Positions 45,640 to 58,059 of a stretch of DNA of 64,000 bases are shown in pieces. The notes beneath the pieces are model-generated. The model was not told the DNA's origin and made no database searches. It saw only the letters and a list, made by a program, of their open reading frames with translations. The first letter of the stretch is position 1; each line of letters begins with the position of its first letter. The stretch spans positions 19,582,216-19,646,215 of the forward strand of contig CM070725.1 of NCBI GenBank assembly GCA_036346275.1. The letters are read 5' to 3'. A program made the position numbers and the translations under genes. The stretch comes from Otatea glauca. Its lineage: Eukaryota > Streptophyta > Magnoliopsida > Poales > Poaceae.

Positions 45640-46560
45640 CTAATCGCTATTGATCCTATGCATGCATCTACCGTTCACATCTGTACTGTTTTCGTCTCGT
45701 GGCACGAAGCTACAGCACAAGTCAATTTTACTGTTCATGCAAGAAAAAAATCGCCGTTGTTTTGGCTTGCAAGCCCGAAGCAATGCCGCCGCACGGCCGC
45801 TCGCCGCCCTCCCCACCGCCAAAGACGGCCGCCGGCCGCCCCCACCAAGACGCACGCAGCGCCGTCGGCTTAGCTACCTCACGCCAACGCTACCGCCATG
45901 GCTCGCAGCGCCGCCGCACCGCCGGTTCTAGCACTCGGCGCGCGCGCCGGCGGCGCCGCAGCAGAAACCTGGCCGAACCGCCGCCATGCGCCGCGACACG
46001 CCTCGGCCGCCACTCGCCGCGGCGCCTCGGTCGACTGACCGCAGCAGCCTCCGTCGTGCTTTCGCAGCCGCCGCCGGCGCGGCTCGGCCGTGCTTGCAAA
46101 GACACCGACGATCGACCCTCGCGCCAGCCGAAGATGGACTGTCGCCGCCGCGCGCGCTCCATTGTCTTTCGCGGCGCGCCGCCCGGCTCGGCCTCGCGCA
46201 AAGATGACCACCCGGCCCGGCCATAGCCTATCCGATGCCTCGCGCCGCAGCCTGGCGGGCCTAAACTCGCCACGCTTCGCCCAAAGTCGCCGCGCCGCTT
46301 TTCGATCGATCACGACCTCGCGCCGCGTCATCTCGGTCCCACAAGGCCACGCGCCGCTTGCCTCGACCGGCGGCCCTGCATCCGCACCGGTGACGCAAGA
46401 AGTCACGCCCGCCGGCTCCTCGCCCACACACGGGAGCAAAAGAAAGGCGAGGCGGCGCGGGTGGAGGTGTCTAGTGGCGGCAAAAGAAGGAGCGCAGAAG
46501 AAAAAGAAATGGCGGCTGCTAGAGGAAAGCTAGCCGCGTGCGTGCATTTGGGCCGGGAAA
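45640..46560 (+). other. Long GC-rich leader between 5' LTR and gag
   Basis: About 0.9 kb of very GC-rich sequence (densest 45780-46440) with overlapping open frames on both strands rich in Arg, Pro and Ala. No conserved domain is seen, and ORFs in several frames argue against real coding. The gag ATG comes only at 46887. It may be an untranslated leader or picked-up host DNA. Confidence 0.55.
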
Positions 46561-46886
46561 GGGCAAGGCCCATGAGGCCGGTTCGGCCGGAAGGAAAGAA
46601 AGAGAAAAGAAGAAGAAAAAGAAAAAGAAGAGAAAAAGAAAAAAATTGCAGAAATTTTAAAAAAAATTGCCAGAAAATCCAGAAGATTTATTTGGCTCTG
46701 TTTTTAATTTTTTCTAGCTTTATTTCTCTGTTTTATGAATATTCTTTATGAACTTTGAATCCATTGCTTTATTTTATATTCTGCAATGCATAGCAATTTA
46801 TTTTTCTGCACTTTATGCTTTTGCAACCATTTTCTATTAGATTACACGTAGTAATCTAATGTCGGATTTTTTGAAAACATGCAGAT

Positions 46887-47900
46887 ATGTCCGGCATCGT
46901 GAATCGTGAGTTTGAAGAACTGGCCCCGCACGGTCAGAACTACCTCACTTGGGCATCGGACGTGAAGATCGTTCTTGGGGCAAGAAGCTCCGCAGCGATT
47001 GGTCTAGGTCCTCGCAGACGCCAAACCTCATCGCCGAGCGTAACGATCAAGCCTCAGATTTTCTCAGCACCACCTCTCACCACTTTGAAGAACGAATACA
47101 TGGTCGAGGAGAGTGCACATGAGCTTTGGACCGCACTTTGAGCGGTTCGAAAAGCTCAACTACACTATCTTGCCCCAAGCACAGCAAGATTGGGTGCGCT
47201 TGAGATTTGCAGACTTTAAAACAGTGGCCGAGTAAAATTCTGACTTGCATAGAATTTGTACCAATCTCTCCCTATGTGGCAAGAAGATCACAGATGAGGA
47301 GAAGATTGAGAAAACTCTCTCCACCTTCCACCCAAATGCTATCCAGAGTGCACGCAGCTATCGTCAGGACGCATACAAGGAGTATAGCGAACTGATAGAT
47401 GTAATGCAAGTTGCGAAATCGCAAGACGATGTTCTACGCAAGAACTATGTCTCGACCACTGACGAGGCAATCGCACGTAAGTCAATGCCAATAGCTACAA
47501 GGTGAGAAAGCCCATTAATAGAAAGAAGGGCAAGCAGGGTGGAAAAGAGAGGACTCAGGCCAAAGGAAAGTCCAAAGCCATAGTGAAAAAGGATGACAAA
47601 GAAAAGACACACGCCAAGACGTATGGACAGCAGAACCAAACGTGCTTCAAGTGTGGTACTTGGGGACACTGGTCGAAGATATGTTGAGAATCCAAGGAAG
47701 TGATCAACGCATATCAGGCTAAGAGGAAGGCAAAAGAAAACGCCCCCGCAGAGGCGCACTTCGCCAATATCGGTGATGATGATGCCATGGATGAAGATAC
47801 CCCACTTGTCTCATCCTCACAGAATAGCCTGGACATCGACGCTGCAGCCAATATTATGGCAAATGAAGAGAAAACTTCTGTCGATGACATAGAAGCATAA
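46887..47900 (+). pseudogene. Copia gag
   Basis: Starts MSGIVNREFEELAPHGQNYL, then TWASDVKIVLGA, and is followed by frameshifts near 46990, 47140 and 47510. 47245-47440 (KKITDEEKIEKTLSTFHPNA) and 47500-47687 are in other frames. The zinc knuckle CFKCGTWGHWSKIC (C-X2-C-X4-H-X4-C) is intact and is followed directly by TGA. The same frame continues with an Asp/Glu-rich segment to 47900. In an active element gag forms the virus-like particle and binds RNA. Confidence 0.82.
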
Positions 47901-48134
47901 ATTAATGCATATTTTACAGATTCTGTTTAATGCATATTTTTTTAGATGATGGTTGTTAGCTTTTCTTTTGAATAATGAATTGTAAGCTCTAGAAGAGCAT
48001 ACTTCTCTCATGAATAAATATGAAATTTATTCTTTATTCTAGTATTCTTCAAATTTGCAAGCAATATTTGGATTATTTTGCCTCTATCTGATTAGAATTA
48101 TATTTCTTTTATCTAGAAATCGTGTAGCGCCCAA

Positions 48135-51100
48135 ATGGAAGAGATATGCATTGTTGATAGTGGCACAACAAATACCATCTTAAGAGAGTCTAAATACTTC
48201 CAGTCGATCACGAAGAACGTTGGAAAGATTACTACGATCGCAGAAAGCGACTCATATGTAATCGGCTCAGGAAGAGCCACTATTATATTGCCTATGGGTA
48301 CAACTTTGGTAATCGAAGAAGCTCTTTTGTACCCTGAATCAACGCGCACTCTCTTAAGCTTCAAAGACATCCGCGCCAATGGTTTTCACGTAGAAACCAA
48401 TGAAGAAAATGGCAAAGAATACTTGTGCATTGTGAAGCACGCGGTATGTGGAAAAATGGTATTAGAAAAATGTCCCTCATATGAATCTGGGTTGTACTAC
48501 AAGAATATTCATGCACCCGAAGTGTATACTTCCTTGAAGACTGTTTTTAGAAGCTCCGAGTTATTTTCTTTATGGCATGGTAGATTAGGTCATCCTGGTC
48601 TTAGAATGATGAGAAATATAGTGAACAACTCACAAGGTCATGGTATTAATGTTAAAAATTTCCCGAATCATGAAGATTTTGTGTGCCCTGCATATGCCAT
48701 CGGGAGATTAATAACTAGACCCTCTGTCATGAAAGTGCAAAGTGAAATCCCTGCATTCTGGAACGCATCCGGGGATATTTATGTTCGATTCAGCCCTTGT
48801 CGGGCCGTTTCGATACTTTATGGTGCTCATCGATGCTTCCTCGAAATGGTCGCATGTATGCTTATTGTCAACAAGAAACCATGATTTTGCAAAGTCGATC
48901 TCGCAGATCATAAGAATTAAGAATGCTTTCCACGATCATCGCGTGAAGTCCATCGAATGGACAATGCCGAGAATTTACTTCAAAGGCATTTGATGATTAT
49001 TGCACGGCAACAGGATAGCGATTGAGCACTCCGCACCGCACGCCCACACGAAGAATGGACTAGCGAAGCACTAATAAAGAGGATTAAATTCATTGCCGTG
49101 CCGCTTTGCGAGTTGTAACTTGCCCAACACTTGTTGGGGACACACGATCCTACACGAGTGGCTCTTATCAATTTGCACCGTCGGCCTACAACATCCATTC
49201 TCCTATGCACTTGTGCACGGATCATCCCAAGATCTCCCATCTCAGAAATTTGGGTGTATGGTATATGTACCTATACCACCCCTCGGTGATCGCAATGGGC
49301 CCTTTCCGCAAGTCTGGGATATACGTTGGTTATGAGAGTGCATCCATAATCGTGTATCTGGAACCCATGATCGAGACTTGCATACACCGATTCACGATTG
49401 CATCTTTGACGAGGATCGTTTCCCGTCATTAGGGGGAGGAAATCAACCTTTGGATGAAAAATGCTGGGAAATCATATGGCATTCCACTGGGATCCCCGCA
49501 CATGACCCCCGCATTAATGAAGCAAATCAAGAAGTCCAAAAGATAATTGATTTGCAGAATTTAGCAAATGAACTGCTTGATCATTTTTGTGATCTGAAGG
49601 GCGTGGTTAAGTCGCATGTACCCGCAAGAAATGCACCAGAGAGGGTGGAAATACCAAAGGAAACAGAAGGTATCCCTCATCCTGTTCAGAGGCCTCAAAG
49701 AAAAAGAACAGGAAATCTGGCTCGTCAAACCCAAAGTACCCGGAGACGTCTGGAGAAAACTGGGCGAGAGGACTTACCACAACCAATCACGAAAATACCC
49801 CAAGGAAAGAAGGGGAGCCAGTTGAGACCTGGCACTAGAAAGAAGCCAACGGAAAAGGCAATTCCAGACTTGAATCTTCCACTGCAGGAAGCCGTCGAAA
49901 ATAATGTGTGCGCACACATAGGCGATGAAAAGCTAAAGGAACTTGCTCCTGCGATAGGGAAAAGCAGCGAAGAGCAAGTAGAAGTGCATGAAGCACCCCA
50001 TGAAGAAATGGCCATAAACTTTGTAATAACAGGAGAATCCCTGAATAGAGCAACAGCCAACGTTGATGCATACCCAAAGAAGATTGCCTCGATCATTGAT
50101 CATGATCCCGAGCCTCGCATCTCTCGCAGAGTGCAAGAAAAGGCTAGATTGGGAAGAATGGAAAAAGGCAATCAACTGCAGAGTTAGTCTCTCCGAACAA
50201 GAGAGAGGTGTTTGGGCCGATGCCGCACACCTCCCCATATAAACCCGTGAGGTCACAAATGGGTCTTTGTTGGAAGAGGAATGAAAACAACGGTTGTAAA
50301 GTACAAGGCAAGGCTTGTAGCTCAAGGTTTCACTCAACGCCCCGGAGTTGATTAGGAAGAAACCTATTCTCCGGTCATGGGAGGAATTACCTTTAGATAT
50401 TTGATCTCAATGGCGATCAACTTGAAGTTGAGAATAAAGCTAATGAATGTTGTCACAAGATATTTGTTTGGAAACTTGGATTCGAGATATACATGAAAGT
50501 ACCTAAGGAATTCCTATCCCGAACCAAGATGGAGCAAGTAGAAACTGCATGATGTGAAATTGGAGAAATCCTTTGTATAATAAACGATCGGGAAGAATGT
50601 GGTACAATCGCTGAGTGATTTTCTCGCAAAAAGGCTACACAAACAATGAAGATTGTCCATGTGTGTTTATACAGCGATCCCCGAATGGATTTTGTATAAT
50701 CTCCGTCTATGTAGATGACTTGAACATCATTGGGACGGATGAAGAAACTGAAGAAGCATGCTCATACTTGAAGTCTGAGTTTGAAATGAAGGATTTGGGT
50801 AAAACCAAGTTTTGTTTAGGCTTGCAGCTTGAGCATGTCCAAGGAGGAATCTTGGTACACCAATCAACCTACACGCAGAAAGTGTTGGAAATGTTTGGAT
50901 TTGAAAAGGCATATCCTGCAAAGACTCCAATAGTCGGAAGGTCACTCCAAGCAGACCTAGACCCATACAGACCTAGAGAAGAGGGGGAGGAAGTCCTGGG
51001 AGTAGAATTCCCATATCTGAGTGCAGTTGGAGCGCTCATGTACCTTGCGAATAGTACTAGGCCGGACATTGCGTTCGCTGTGAATTTGCTAGCTCGGTAC

Positions 51101-51739
51101 AGTGCAGAACCCACCAAAAGGCATTGGAAAGGGATCAAGGACATCTTCCGTTACCTCCAAGGAAGCAAAGACCTCGGTTTGTTCTTTAGACAAAACAATG
51201 AATTGAATTTGGTTGGCTACGCCAATGCTGGGTACTTATCAGACCCGCATACTGGCAAGTCCCAAACTGGCTATGTTTTCCTATGTGGAGGAACAACAGT
51301 TTCTTGAAAGTCGTCCAAGCAGACTCTTGTCTCGACGTCGACAAACCACCCGAAAATCATTGCTTTGTATGAAGCATCTCGTGAATGTGCATGGCTCCGA
51401 AGAATGGTTCACCACATCCAGAAGTCATGTGGCTTGAACATTGAGCAAACTCCCACGATCATTTATGAAGACAATGCAGCTTGTGTTGCTCAAGCACAGA
51501 TGGGTTATGTGAAGAGCAATCTCACGAAGCATATCAACCCCAAGTTCTTCTATGCTCATGAATTGCATAAGATGAACGAGATCAAGATATTGCATACTAA
51601 GTCATGTGAACATCTTGCAGATTTGTTCACTAAATCACTCCCAGCATCTACCTTTGAAAGGTGCGTAAAAGGAATTGGAATGATGAGACTTAGAGAAGTG
51701 CAGATTTCACGGGGAGATATTTCACATACTCCCACATAA
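48135..51739 (+). pseudogene. Copia pol: protease, integrase, reverse transcriptase, RNase H
   Basis: Protease: CIVDSGTTNTIL with the active-site DSG at about 48150-48180. Gag-pre-integrase and zinc region: LWHGRLGHPGLRMMRN. Integrase core: GPFRYFMVLIDASSKWSHVC in a shifted frame at 48800-48870, and HTKNGLAK-like sequence near 49040. 49378-50187 is an open linker of 269 aa with basic and acidic blocks. RT: AQGFTQRPGVDYEETYSPV is readable at 50310-50380 with an Asp-to-stop type break, and the polymerase box ISVYVDDLNIIG is intact in the clean frame 50615-51307. RNase H: 51365-51739, with YEDNAACVAQ and KHINPKFFYAHEL and ending near the Copia C-terminus KGIGMMRLREVQI. Multiple stops between 50190 and 50610 and frame changes near 48770 and 51305 make it inactive. 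Confidence 0.87.
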
Positions 51740-51972
51740 ATCTTGAAGATGAATTATGTATACCCAACATGAATATCGAAGATTAGCAATTGAAGTTTGG
51801 GTGAATTGTACTCTTTTTCCTTAGCAAGTTTTTCATGAAGTTTTCTTGCATAAGGTTTTAATGAGGCAATTCGTGCAACACATAAGCGTATGCTATGTAC
51901 TCTTTCTCCAAGTATTTTTCCCACTGGGTTTTTCTGGAGTTTTAATGAGGCATATGCATCTCGCGGCAAAGG

Positions 51973-51985
51973 GCCCAAGGGGGAG
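51973..51985 (+). other. Copia polypurine tract
   Basis: GCCCAAGGGGGAG immediately before the 3' LTR TG at 51986. Confidence 0.75.
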
Positions 51986-52208
51986 TGTTGGGAAACCACA
52001 TGGCCCAATGAAAAGCCCACGATGGTCCCTTAGCCGAAACCCTAGGTGAGCGCTATATAAGGAGGAGGGGGGTCCCCCCTATGTACAAGAATCAAAAAGC
52101 AATAAAGAATTCCGTCGTCGCTCCCCATATACCTGTCTCTCTCTCTCTGTTCTCCAATTTAGATCTGTTCGGGAACTCCGGACTATTCGATAGCGAGGTT
52201 CCTTAACA
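51986..52208 (+). repeat. Copia 3' LTR
   Basis: 223 bp, TG...CA, with TATATAA at 52054-52060. It contains the roughly 30-base segment missing in the 5' LTR (ATGGCCCAATGAAAAGCCC and following). Confidence 0.92.
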
Positions 52209-52371
52209 GTATCCTCTCAAATCTACAGCGGTCCATCCAGGCATCCAGCGCTCAAGTCCTCGAGAGTCGAGACCGGCAGTGTCAGCCAGGCGAGCAAGGC
52301 CGATGCCACGTATCGCGTTTGGTCGAAACCAAAAAGTTGACGCTCTGCTCCCCGCAATGTCGTGGTTGTAA

Positions 52372-52642
52372 GGGCATGTACAATAAGGCCACATCAGCTA
52401 GCTCTTAGTCTGTACACACCAGTTTTGATCTATGTGGAGGAGTGAGAAAAGAGGAGAGAGAAGAGAGCTGGCTCTTATTTAATAACCAACTTTGCACGGA
52501 AGCATAGGTAGATCATTTATGTACAAGAGAAAAAAGATAGTTATTGCACAACATCTAGAGACAACATTTAGAGACAGTTATTGTACAAACTGGCTTTTAG
52601 CTTACTATTAGTCAGTAGTTGGTTTTGCTATTGTACTTGCCC
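52372..52642. mobile_element. MITE, TSD TAA
   Basis: The ends GGGCATGTACAAT and ATTGTACTTGCCC are inverted repeats, with TAA at 52369-52371 and 52643-52645. 271 bp, non-coding, Harbinger/Tourist type. Confidence 0.85.
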
Positions 52643-52645
52643 TAA

Positions 52646-55600
52646 GGGATGAAAATCGTCTTTATACATTTATCAAGAAAAGTTACCGTATAAATTTATC
52701 TTAGAAAAATCTTTTATAATAATATAATTTTATTAGATTTTATAAATATATTACGATAAAAATTAATGATTAAAATTATATTTTGAAGATCACGTAGATA
52801 TTTAAAATATTATATATTTGTGACTAGGTTTTTTTCATACGGCACACAAGCGTAACCAACCACTCACGAACATTTTTTTGTTTCCTCTCTGGTGCTTTTA
52901 AATAGAGTACAAGCCAACTTAATTAGAATCCAGGTGACCTTATACATGCTACTCTTGTTGATCGGATCCAAACCAAAGCCCGGCTGAGACCGTCCTGGCA
53001 AATGCTCCGTTCCAACCTCCAAACAGAGCTGGGTCGAGCCGACTCGGCAAAATTGCGCCGAATTGAACCACACCGCCAATCATGAATTACCACCACCCCC
53101 GACCAGAGCAGTGCAGACTGCAGAGCAGAGCAGCATGTCGGTGAAATGAAAACGGCTAGGAGTGTTCTTTGACTTTGAAACTGGCCTTTGCTCTATAGCT
53201 GTTTTGGTAAAAAAAAACATTAAAATATAGTATATAGATATATGCTATTATGGCTTGCCATACGCTACAGCGGTTAGCAGAAATAGTGGACGCTATGGAC
53301 AGTTATTTAGTAGGTTAGTTGTAGTTAGAGTTTTTGGCCAACTAAAATTAGTGTTTGACACAAAGAATTGAAAACAATGTATTTTATACGTTCATGAATA
53401 GTAAAAAAAATCAACACGGCCTTTAACCAAAGAATTTTATTTAAAAATCTATACAAGGTAACTTGATCTTATCATCATTTGAGTTTAATTATTTGGTACT
53501 TGAATTCTAGCTTAAAATTTTAGATAATTTTATATTTTATAATCTATTTTAAAGAATGTCTTTCTAGTGTTAACAAAAAAAATCAATTTATACATTGAAT
53601 TCAACTTTTAAAATTTTGAAGCTTCAAAATTATTTTTATATATGCTAAAAAAATCAAGTAAAATGTTTTATATTTTAAAAAACAATGTATTTATATTTTT
53701 AGATTTTAGGTCGGAAATATCAAGAAAAGTTGTAAATTTACAACTTTTTAGTTGCACTTTACTTGGACATTCCTGTTATAATTTTTTTTCATATTTATAT
53801 TGTATTTTATATAACATTGGAAGCAATAGAATTAGTATCTTTTCGATAGTACCAGGATGTATCATAGCCTTCATGATAGCTTTCATTATTTACTATATTT
53901 TTTTGCTGTGTTTTTCCTATTTATACTGTATTGTACATAACATAAGAACCAATTGAATTAACATCTTTTTGGATAGTACCACATTATAGTGTAGCCTACG
54001 TGCTAGCTTTTAATGCTTGTTCGGTAGGGCTCTAGCTCCTGCTCCTCCCTGATTCTGCTCCGACTCTTCCTGATTTTGATCTTCTGAAGAATCAGGAGAA
54101 GATTCTAAAAATGTTCGGCTAGTTGATTGGCTCCAAATTCTTGAAAAAGGGGATTCTAGAGGAATTGTCCAGTTTGCCCTTGTCTGTAATACTTGAAAGA
54201 GGGGATTCTATATTAGTAGCAACATCCTTTTAGGATAATCTGGAAGCGAAGATAGAAGAGACTTTGGGTTGTCCGGAGAGACTCGACTTCTTTTTCTTCT
54301 TTTTTCTCCCTGTGCTTAATTGGCAGATGGCTTAAGCTAGCCACCGCATTGTAAGGTGACTGATACATATCAATACCATCATGGAATCATCACTACAAGC
54401 AGCGGGGGCTTGTTCCAAAACAGATAAATGGAAAAAATGTAAGCTTTGTTCTTGTAAGCTTTGTATGACATTGTAAGCAGAAGAGTTGTAATTTTGGTCA
54501 GGTAGACATTGTAAGCTTTGTTCTTGTGATGGATGAATGAGTGAATGTTATGGAAGGATTGATGTGCCATTTCTTTTTCAAACTTGATGTGAATAACATC
54601 AGGTGGCATAATGACAGCACAAAGTGACATAATTCAGAAGCATTCAGTTACATGCTTACAACTGAGAATCATCATCTCACCATAACTCAGAACAAGCAGA
54701 AGATCTCTCTCAGCAAGTTCATCTAGAGTTCATCTAGAGTTGCAGAAGGCATTTCATTTCTAGCTACTAATGAGAAGATAGCTACCATGTTGGGTGGAAG
54801 GCTGTTGGCTCCCATTAAGGAGTTTGTGGACCAAGGGATAGCACAAACTATCAACTAACACTGTGATTGCACTCTTAGCTGAAGTTTTCGGTTGGGTGTG
54901 CCAGGCAATCTCATCATCTCTCTTCTTTCTCTTTTGCTATTTCTTTGGGCTGAAATCAAACATACTTTTGTTAAAGATAAATGTGCCATATTTCAAGAGT
55001 AGCAAGCATAAGAGGTAGAGCAGAGCCCTCACCGGAGGAAGACCTTTGGCTGCTTCAAGAAAGCCTTCTCAGTCTTCACAAGGGAAAGAATGCCATACAT
55101 CAGAACTAGGAAACCATTGTCCAACGATTACATTCCGCAATGCCGAACAGCATGCCAAAAAAGACGCTCCACGGATAAATTTCTAAGCTCCACATGTATG
55201 GTAGTAAATGTCATACACAAGTCAGCTTTTTTTTCTAACAGGAGGGAAATCGTACACAAGTCTTCGATGCTAAGGCCGAAACAAAGGCTCATGCATCATG
55301 GATACACAAATCAACATGACCAATGAAACCTGCTGCTACACATCTTTCATTTCCTGAAGGACAGGGTGGAAGAAGTTATATTAAATGAGAGCAAGGAATT
55401 GGGTTAAACATCTCTTGAAAACAGGAATGATGAGACACTTTCTTACCTACAAGATTGTCAATATAAAGGGACTCAAATTTGTGTCTCTTCTCTCAGCAAA
55501 GATAATTCACCAATTTACCCATTAATTTGCCAAAATAGAAATATAAATGCAAATCATGCATGAACAATATACAGGTCATACTAAGACTAGAAAGACAAAA

Positions 55601-56612
55601 CTTACACCATACAAAGAAGCTCCAGCCTTGAATGTATCTCTGAATGCAAGTCAAGCTAACGTAGCATATCCACTTACTGATCTCCCAGTTATACAAAGGT
55701 ACCTTGATTTTATCCCCAATTCGGCTGCCATCTCACAGGGAATGAGTTATGCATATGAACTGATGGTACAGAGAGAACAAACTGCGAGTAATAGAAAATG
55801 CGAGTAATCACAGCACAACATGGACCGAATGTGATTGTACTAGGAACAAGCAGTAGGCATAATTAATCATGCATTCTACAAGAAATCATTCATTCCCTCC
55901 TAAAATCCTAGATCTTGGCACCAACTATCCCCTTCCCTCCTATAACCACATACTCTCCATCACAACCGGACCAAAACAAATAAAAAACCAGATCCGGCAC
56001 AAATATGGGGCTTCAACCAGATGGAATAGCATTGCTAGTGGTAGTCGAGATGATTTCGTAGATGAGGCTGATTTGAAGAGAAAGAGAATAATGACATAAT
56101 TAGGTTTTGTGGGAGGTGACAGGGAGAGCCATACCTGGACGGGAGGAGGTCCGCAGGTGAGGGGCTGAGGTCATTAGTAGCCAGTGGTTGTCACCATGGT
56201 TGCCCAGGGGGGTCGCCGTTGTTGCAGATGGCATCGCCACAGCTCGGCTCGGGAGTCGCCTCGTGCTCGCTTCGATCAGATGCGCAGCTTGGGAGCGAAT
56301 GGGTACGCGCTTGGGGTCGGGGTGGGGAGAGGGTAAGTCAATGACATTTTGCGTGTAATTATCACTGACTTCAATGGGCAATTTTGTTTGGGTTGGACAG
56401 CTCCCCCACGAGAATCAACATATGACCCGCTCTGCCTGCATTGTTCATTTTCAGCTCCGGATTCCACCTGCTCCGAGAATCTAATTTCTCGGTAGCGGGC
56501 TGTGTTCGGCTGAGCTCCGCCCAAGAAATCAGCAGCGGGAGTCCTTCCGAACGGGGACTTAGTATTCACTGCAGCTTTTTGCCGTGCTACTGCAATACCC
56601 CGACAGTCGCGA
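52646..56612. other. Intergenic region upstream of the GH17 gene
   Basis: AT-rich with short frames only. It contains an imperfect tandem repeat at 53785-54000 and, near 54020, a stretch TTGTTCGGTAGGGCTCTAGCTCC that resembles one end of a MITE whose partner I could not find. Around 56140-56440 GC rises; a minus-strand TCCAG|GTATGG near 56140 could be a 5' UTR exon of an unseen divergent gene, but no coding was supported. Confidence 0.4.
53785..54000. repeat. Imperfect tandem duplication, period about 128
   Basis: CATATTTATATTGTATTTTA...GATAGTACCAGGATG near 53790 recurs as CCTATTTATACTGTATTGTA...GATAGTACCACATTA near 53918. Confidence 0.55.
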
Positions 56613-56622
56613 TTTAAATAAA
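56613..56622 (+). promoter_or_regulatory. Possible TATA-like box of the GH17 gene
   Basis: TTTAAATAAA lies about 270 bases upstream of the ATG at 56892, in an otherwise GC-moderate promoter. No other TATA candidate is closer. Weak evidence. Confidence 0.3.
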
Positions 56623-56891
56623 CGGAGACTGTACCGATCAGGTCATCACGCCACAATCCCTCCCCTTGCTTTTTCTTCTCCGTTTCCTCCGTCCGCCTCT
56701 CTCGCTTTACCTCCTTTGCATATGGTACCACAACGGTCACTCAAACTAGCAAGTAGCAACACTAGTGATCCTCCCACTCTCTCCCCAGTCCCCACTCCCA
56801 GGCTCCCACCACCACCAAAGATCCCACCTTTCGTCCCTATCCATCCATGGAGCCCCCCAGAACGGCCTGAAAATCCCCCCTTTCGCCATCG

Positions 56892-57992
56892 ATGGCCATC
56901 CCGACCGCCGCCGCGGTGTTCTTGGCCCTTTTGGCGGCCCTGTGCTCGCGGGAGCAGGGGGTCCTGGTGGCGGAGGCGGCGGTGGGGGTGAACTGGGGCA
57001 CCGTGTCGGCGCACCGCATGCCGGCGCCCGTCGTGGTGGAGCTCATGCGCGCCAACCGGATCGGCAAGGTCAAGCTCTTCGACGCCGACCCTGCCGTCCT
57101 GCGCGCCCTCATGGGCAGCGGGGTGCAGATCATGGTCGGCATCGCCAACGAGATGCTCGCCCCCATTGCGGCCTCCCCCGCCGTTGCCGACTTCTGGGTC
57201 GCGCAGAACGTGTCGCGCTACGTCGGCCGCGGCGGCGCCGACATACGGTGAGTCTCCCGCTCCCGCATGGGGTGGTTTTCTTTTCATGGGCTCTGCCGCT
57301 CTGCTGGGTTGGATCAACCATGCCTGTCTAGATAGCTTCTCTTATTCGGTTTTTTGGACAAGCCTGTTCGCAGAAATATTTCTATCCACCGACTATGAAT
57401 TGTGTTAAATCTCTCTGATCGGGTGTTAAATATCGTCTGCTTAGTTGAGCTAGCTTGCCAATCTCTCGTCAACTAGATTGGTTTAAAAGTGTATTCTTGC
57501 CATATTATTTTGCCTTGGTGGCTGCAAGTTTCTGTAGAAATTGACAGGATATTTGAACATCAGTCTGGCGTAAGTCGTTGTTTGCCGTTTTAAGTTCAGT
57601 TTCTGTGGTGCAGTTGCAGGCTCGATTGCCTTTTATGGACAATTGTGCTGCTACTTATTTATGTGGGACTTGGACCGCACAATTCTGTTGTTTTTTATGG
57701 TATAGTTGACTGTCTGTCTGGAGATTCTGGACCTTGTGGTTGTGTTGTACTTGTGTTTGTTAGTAGTTTCAGTTTAATTGTTGACCTGAGAATTTGACTT
57801 GTGCAGTCGATGATTTTCATTGTCATTGTCATTTATATGCTCTTAGAATAGCCGTATATGAGTATATGATGCTGTAGTGTTAATCCTTATTTAGGTTATG
57901 AAGTTACACGCATCTACAATTTGTTTCAGAAAGATTAAAGAAAACATGTGCTTTTAAAAAATGAACTTAAGTTTTTGGGTTCTGTACTAGTC

Positions 57993-58059
<67 letters not shown>

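Larger units (their letters stand above)
45375..52208 (+). mobile_element. Complete but mutated Copia retrotransposon (TSD GTATC)
   Basis: Two LTRs (45375-45569 and 51986-52208) begin TGTTGGGAAACCAC and end GGTTCCTTAACA. GTATC flanks the element at 45370-45374 and 52209-52213. The gene order gag, protease, integrase, RT and RNase H identifies Copia. The short LTRs and the gag start MSGIVNREFEEL suggest the Ale/Retrofit-type lineage (inferred). By eye the LTRs differ by about four substitutions, a 30-base deletion in the 5' LTR and a 2-base CT-repeat change. Coding is broken by several frameshifts and stops, so the copy is non-autonomous. Confidence 0.92.

Noticed and set aside
45634..46533. 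Up to 186-aa ORFs on both strands in the Copia leader
   Set aside because: Several frames are open at once because of high GC content; Arg/Pro/Ala-rich products without domains. Annotated as non-coding leader.
49378..50187. 269-aa ORF as a separate gene
   Set aside because: It is the linker between integrase and RT of the Copia pol and lies fully inside the element.
56584..57331. Long ORFs antisense to and in other frames of GH17 exon 1
   Set aside because: Shadows of the GC-rich first exon. The frame at 56892 has signal peptide, GH17 motifs and an exact splice join to exon 2.
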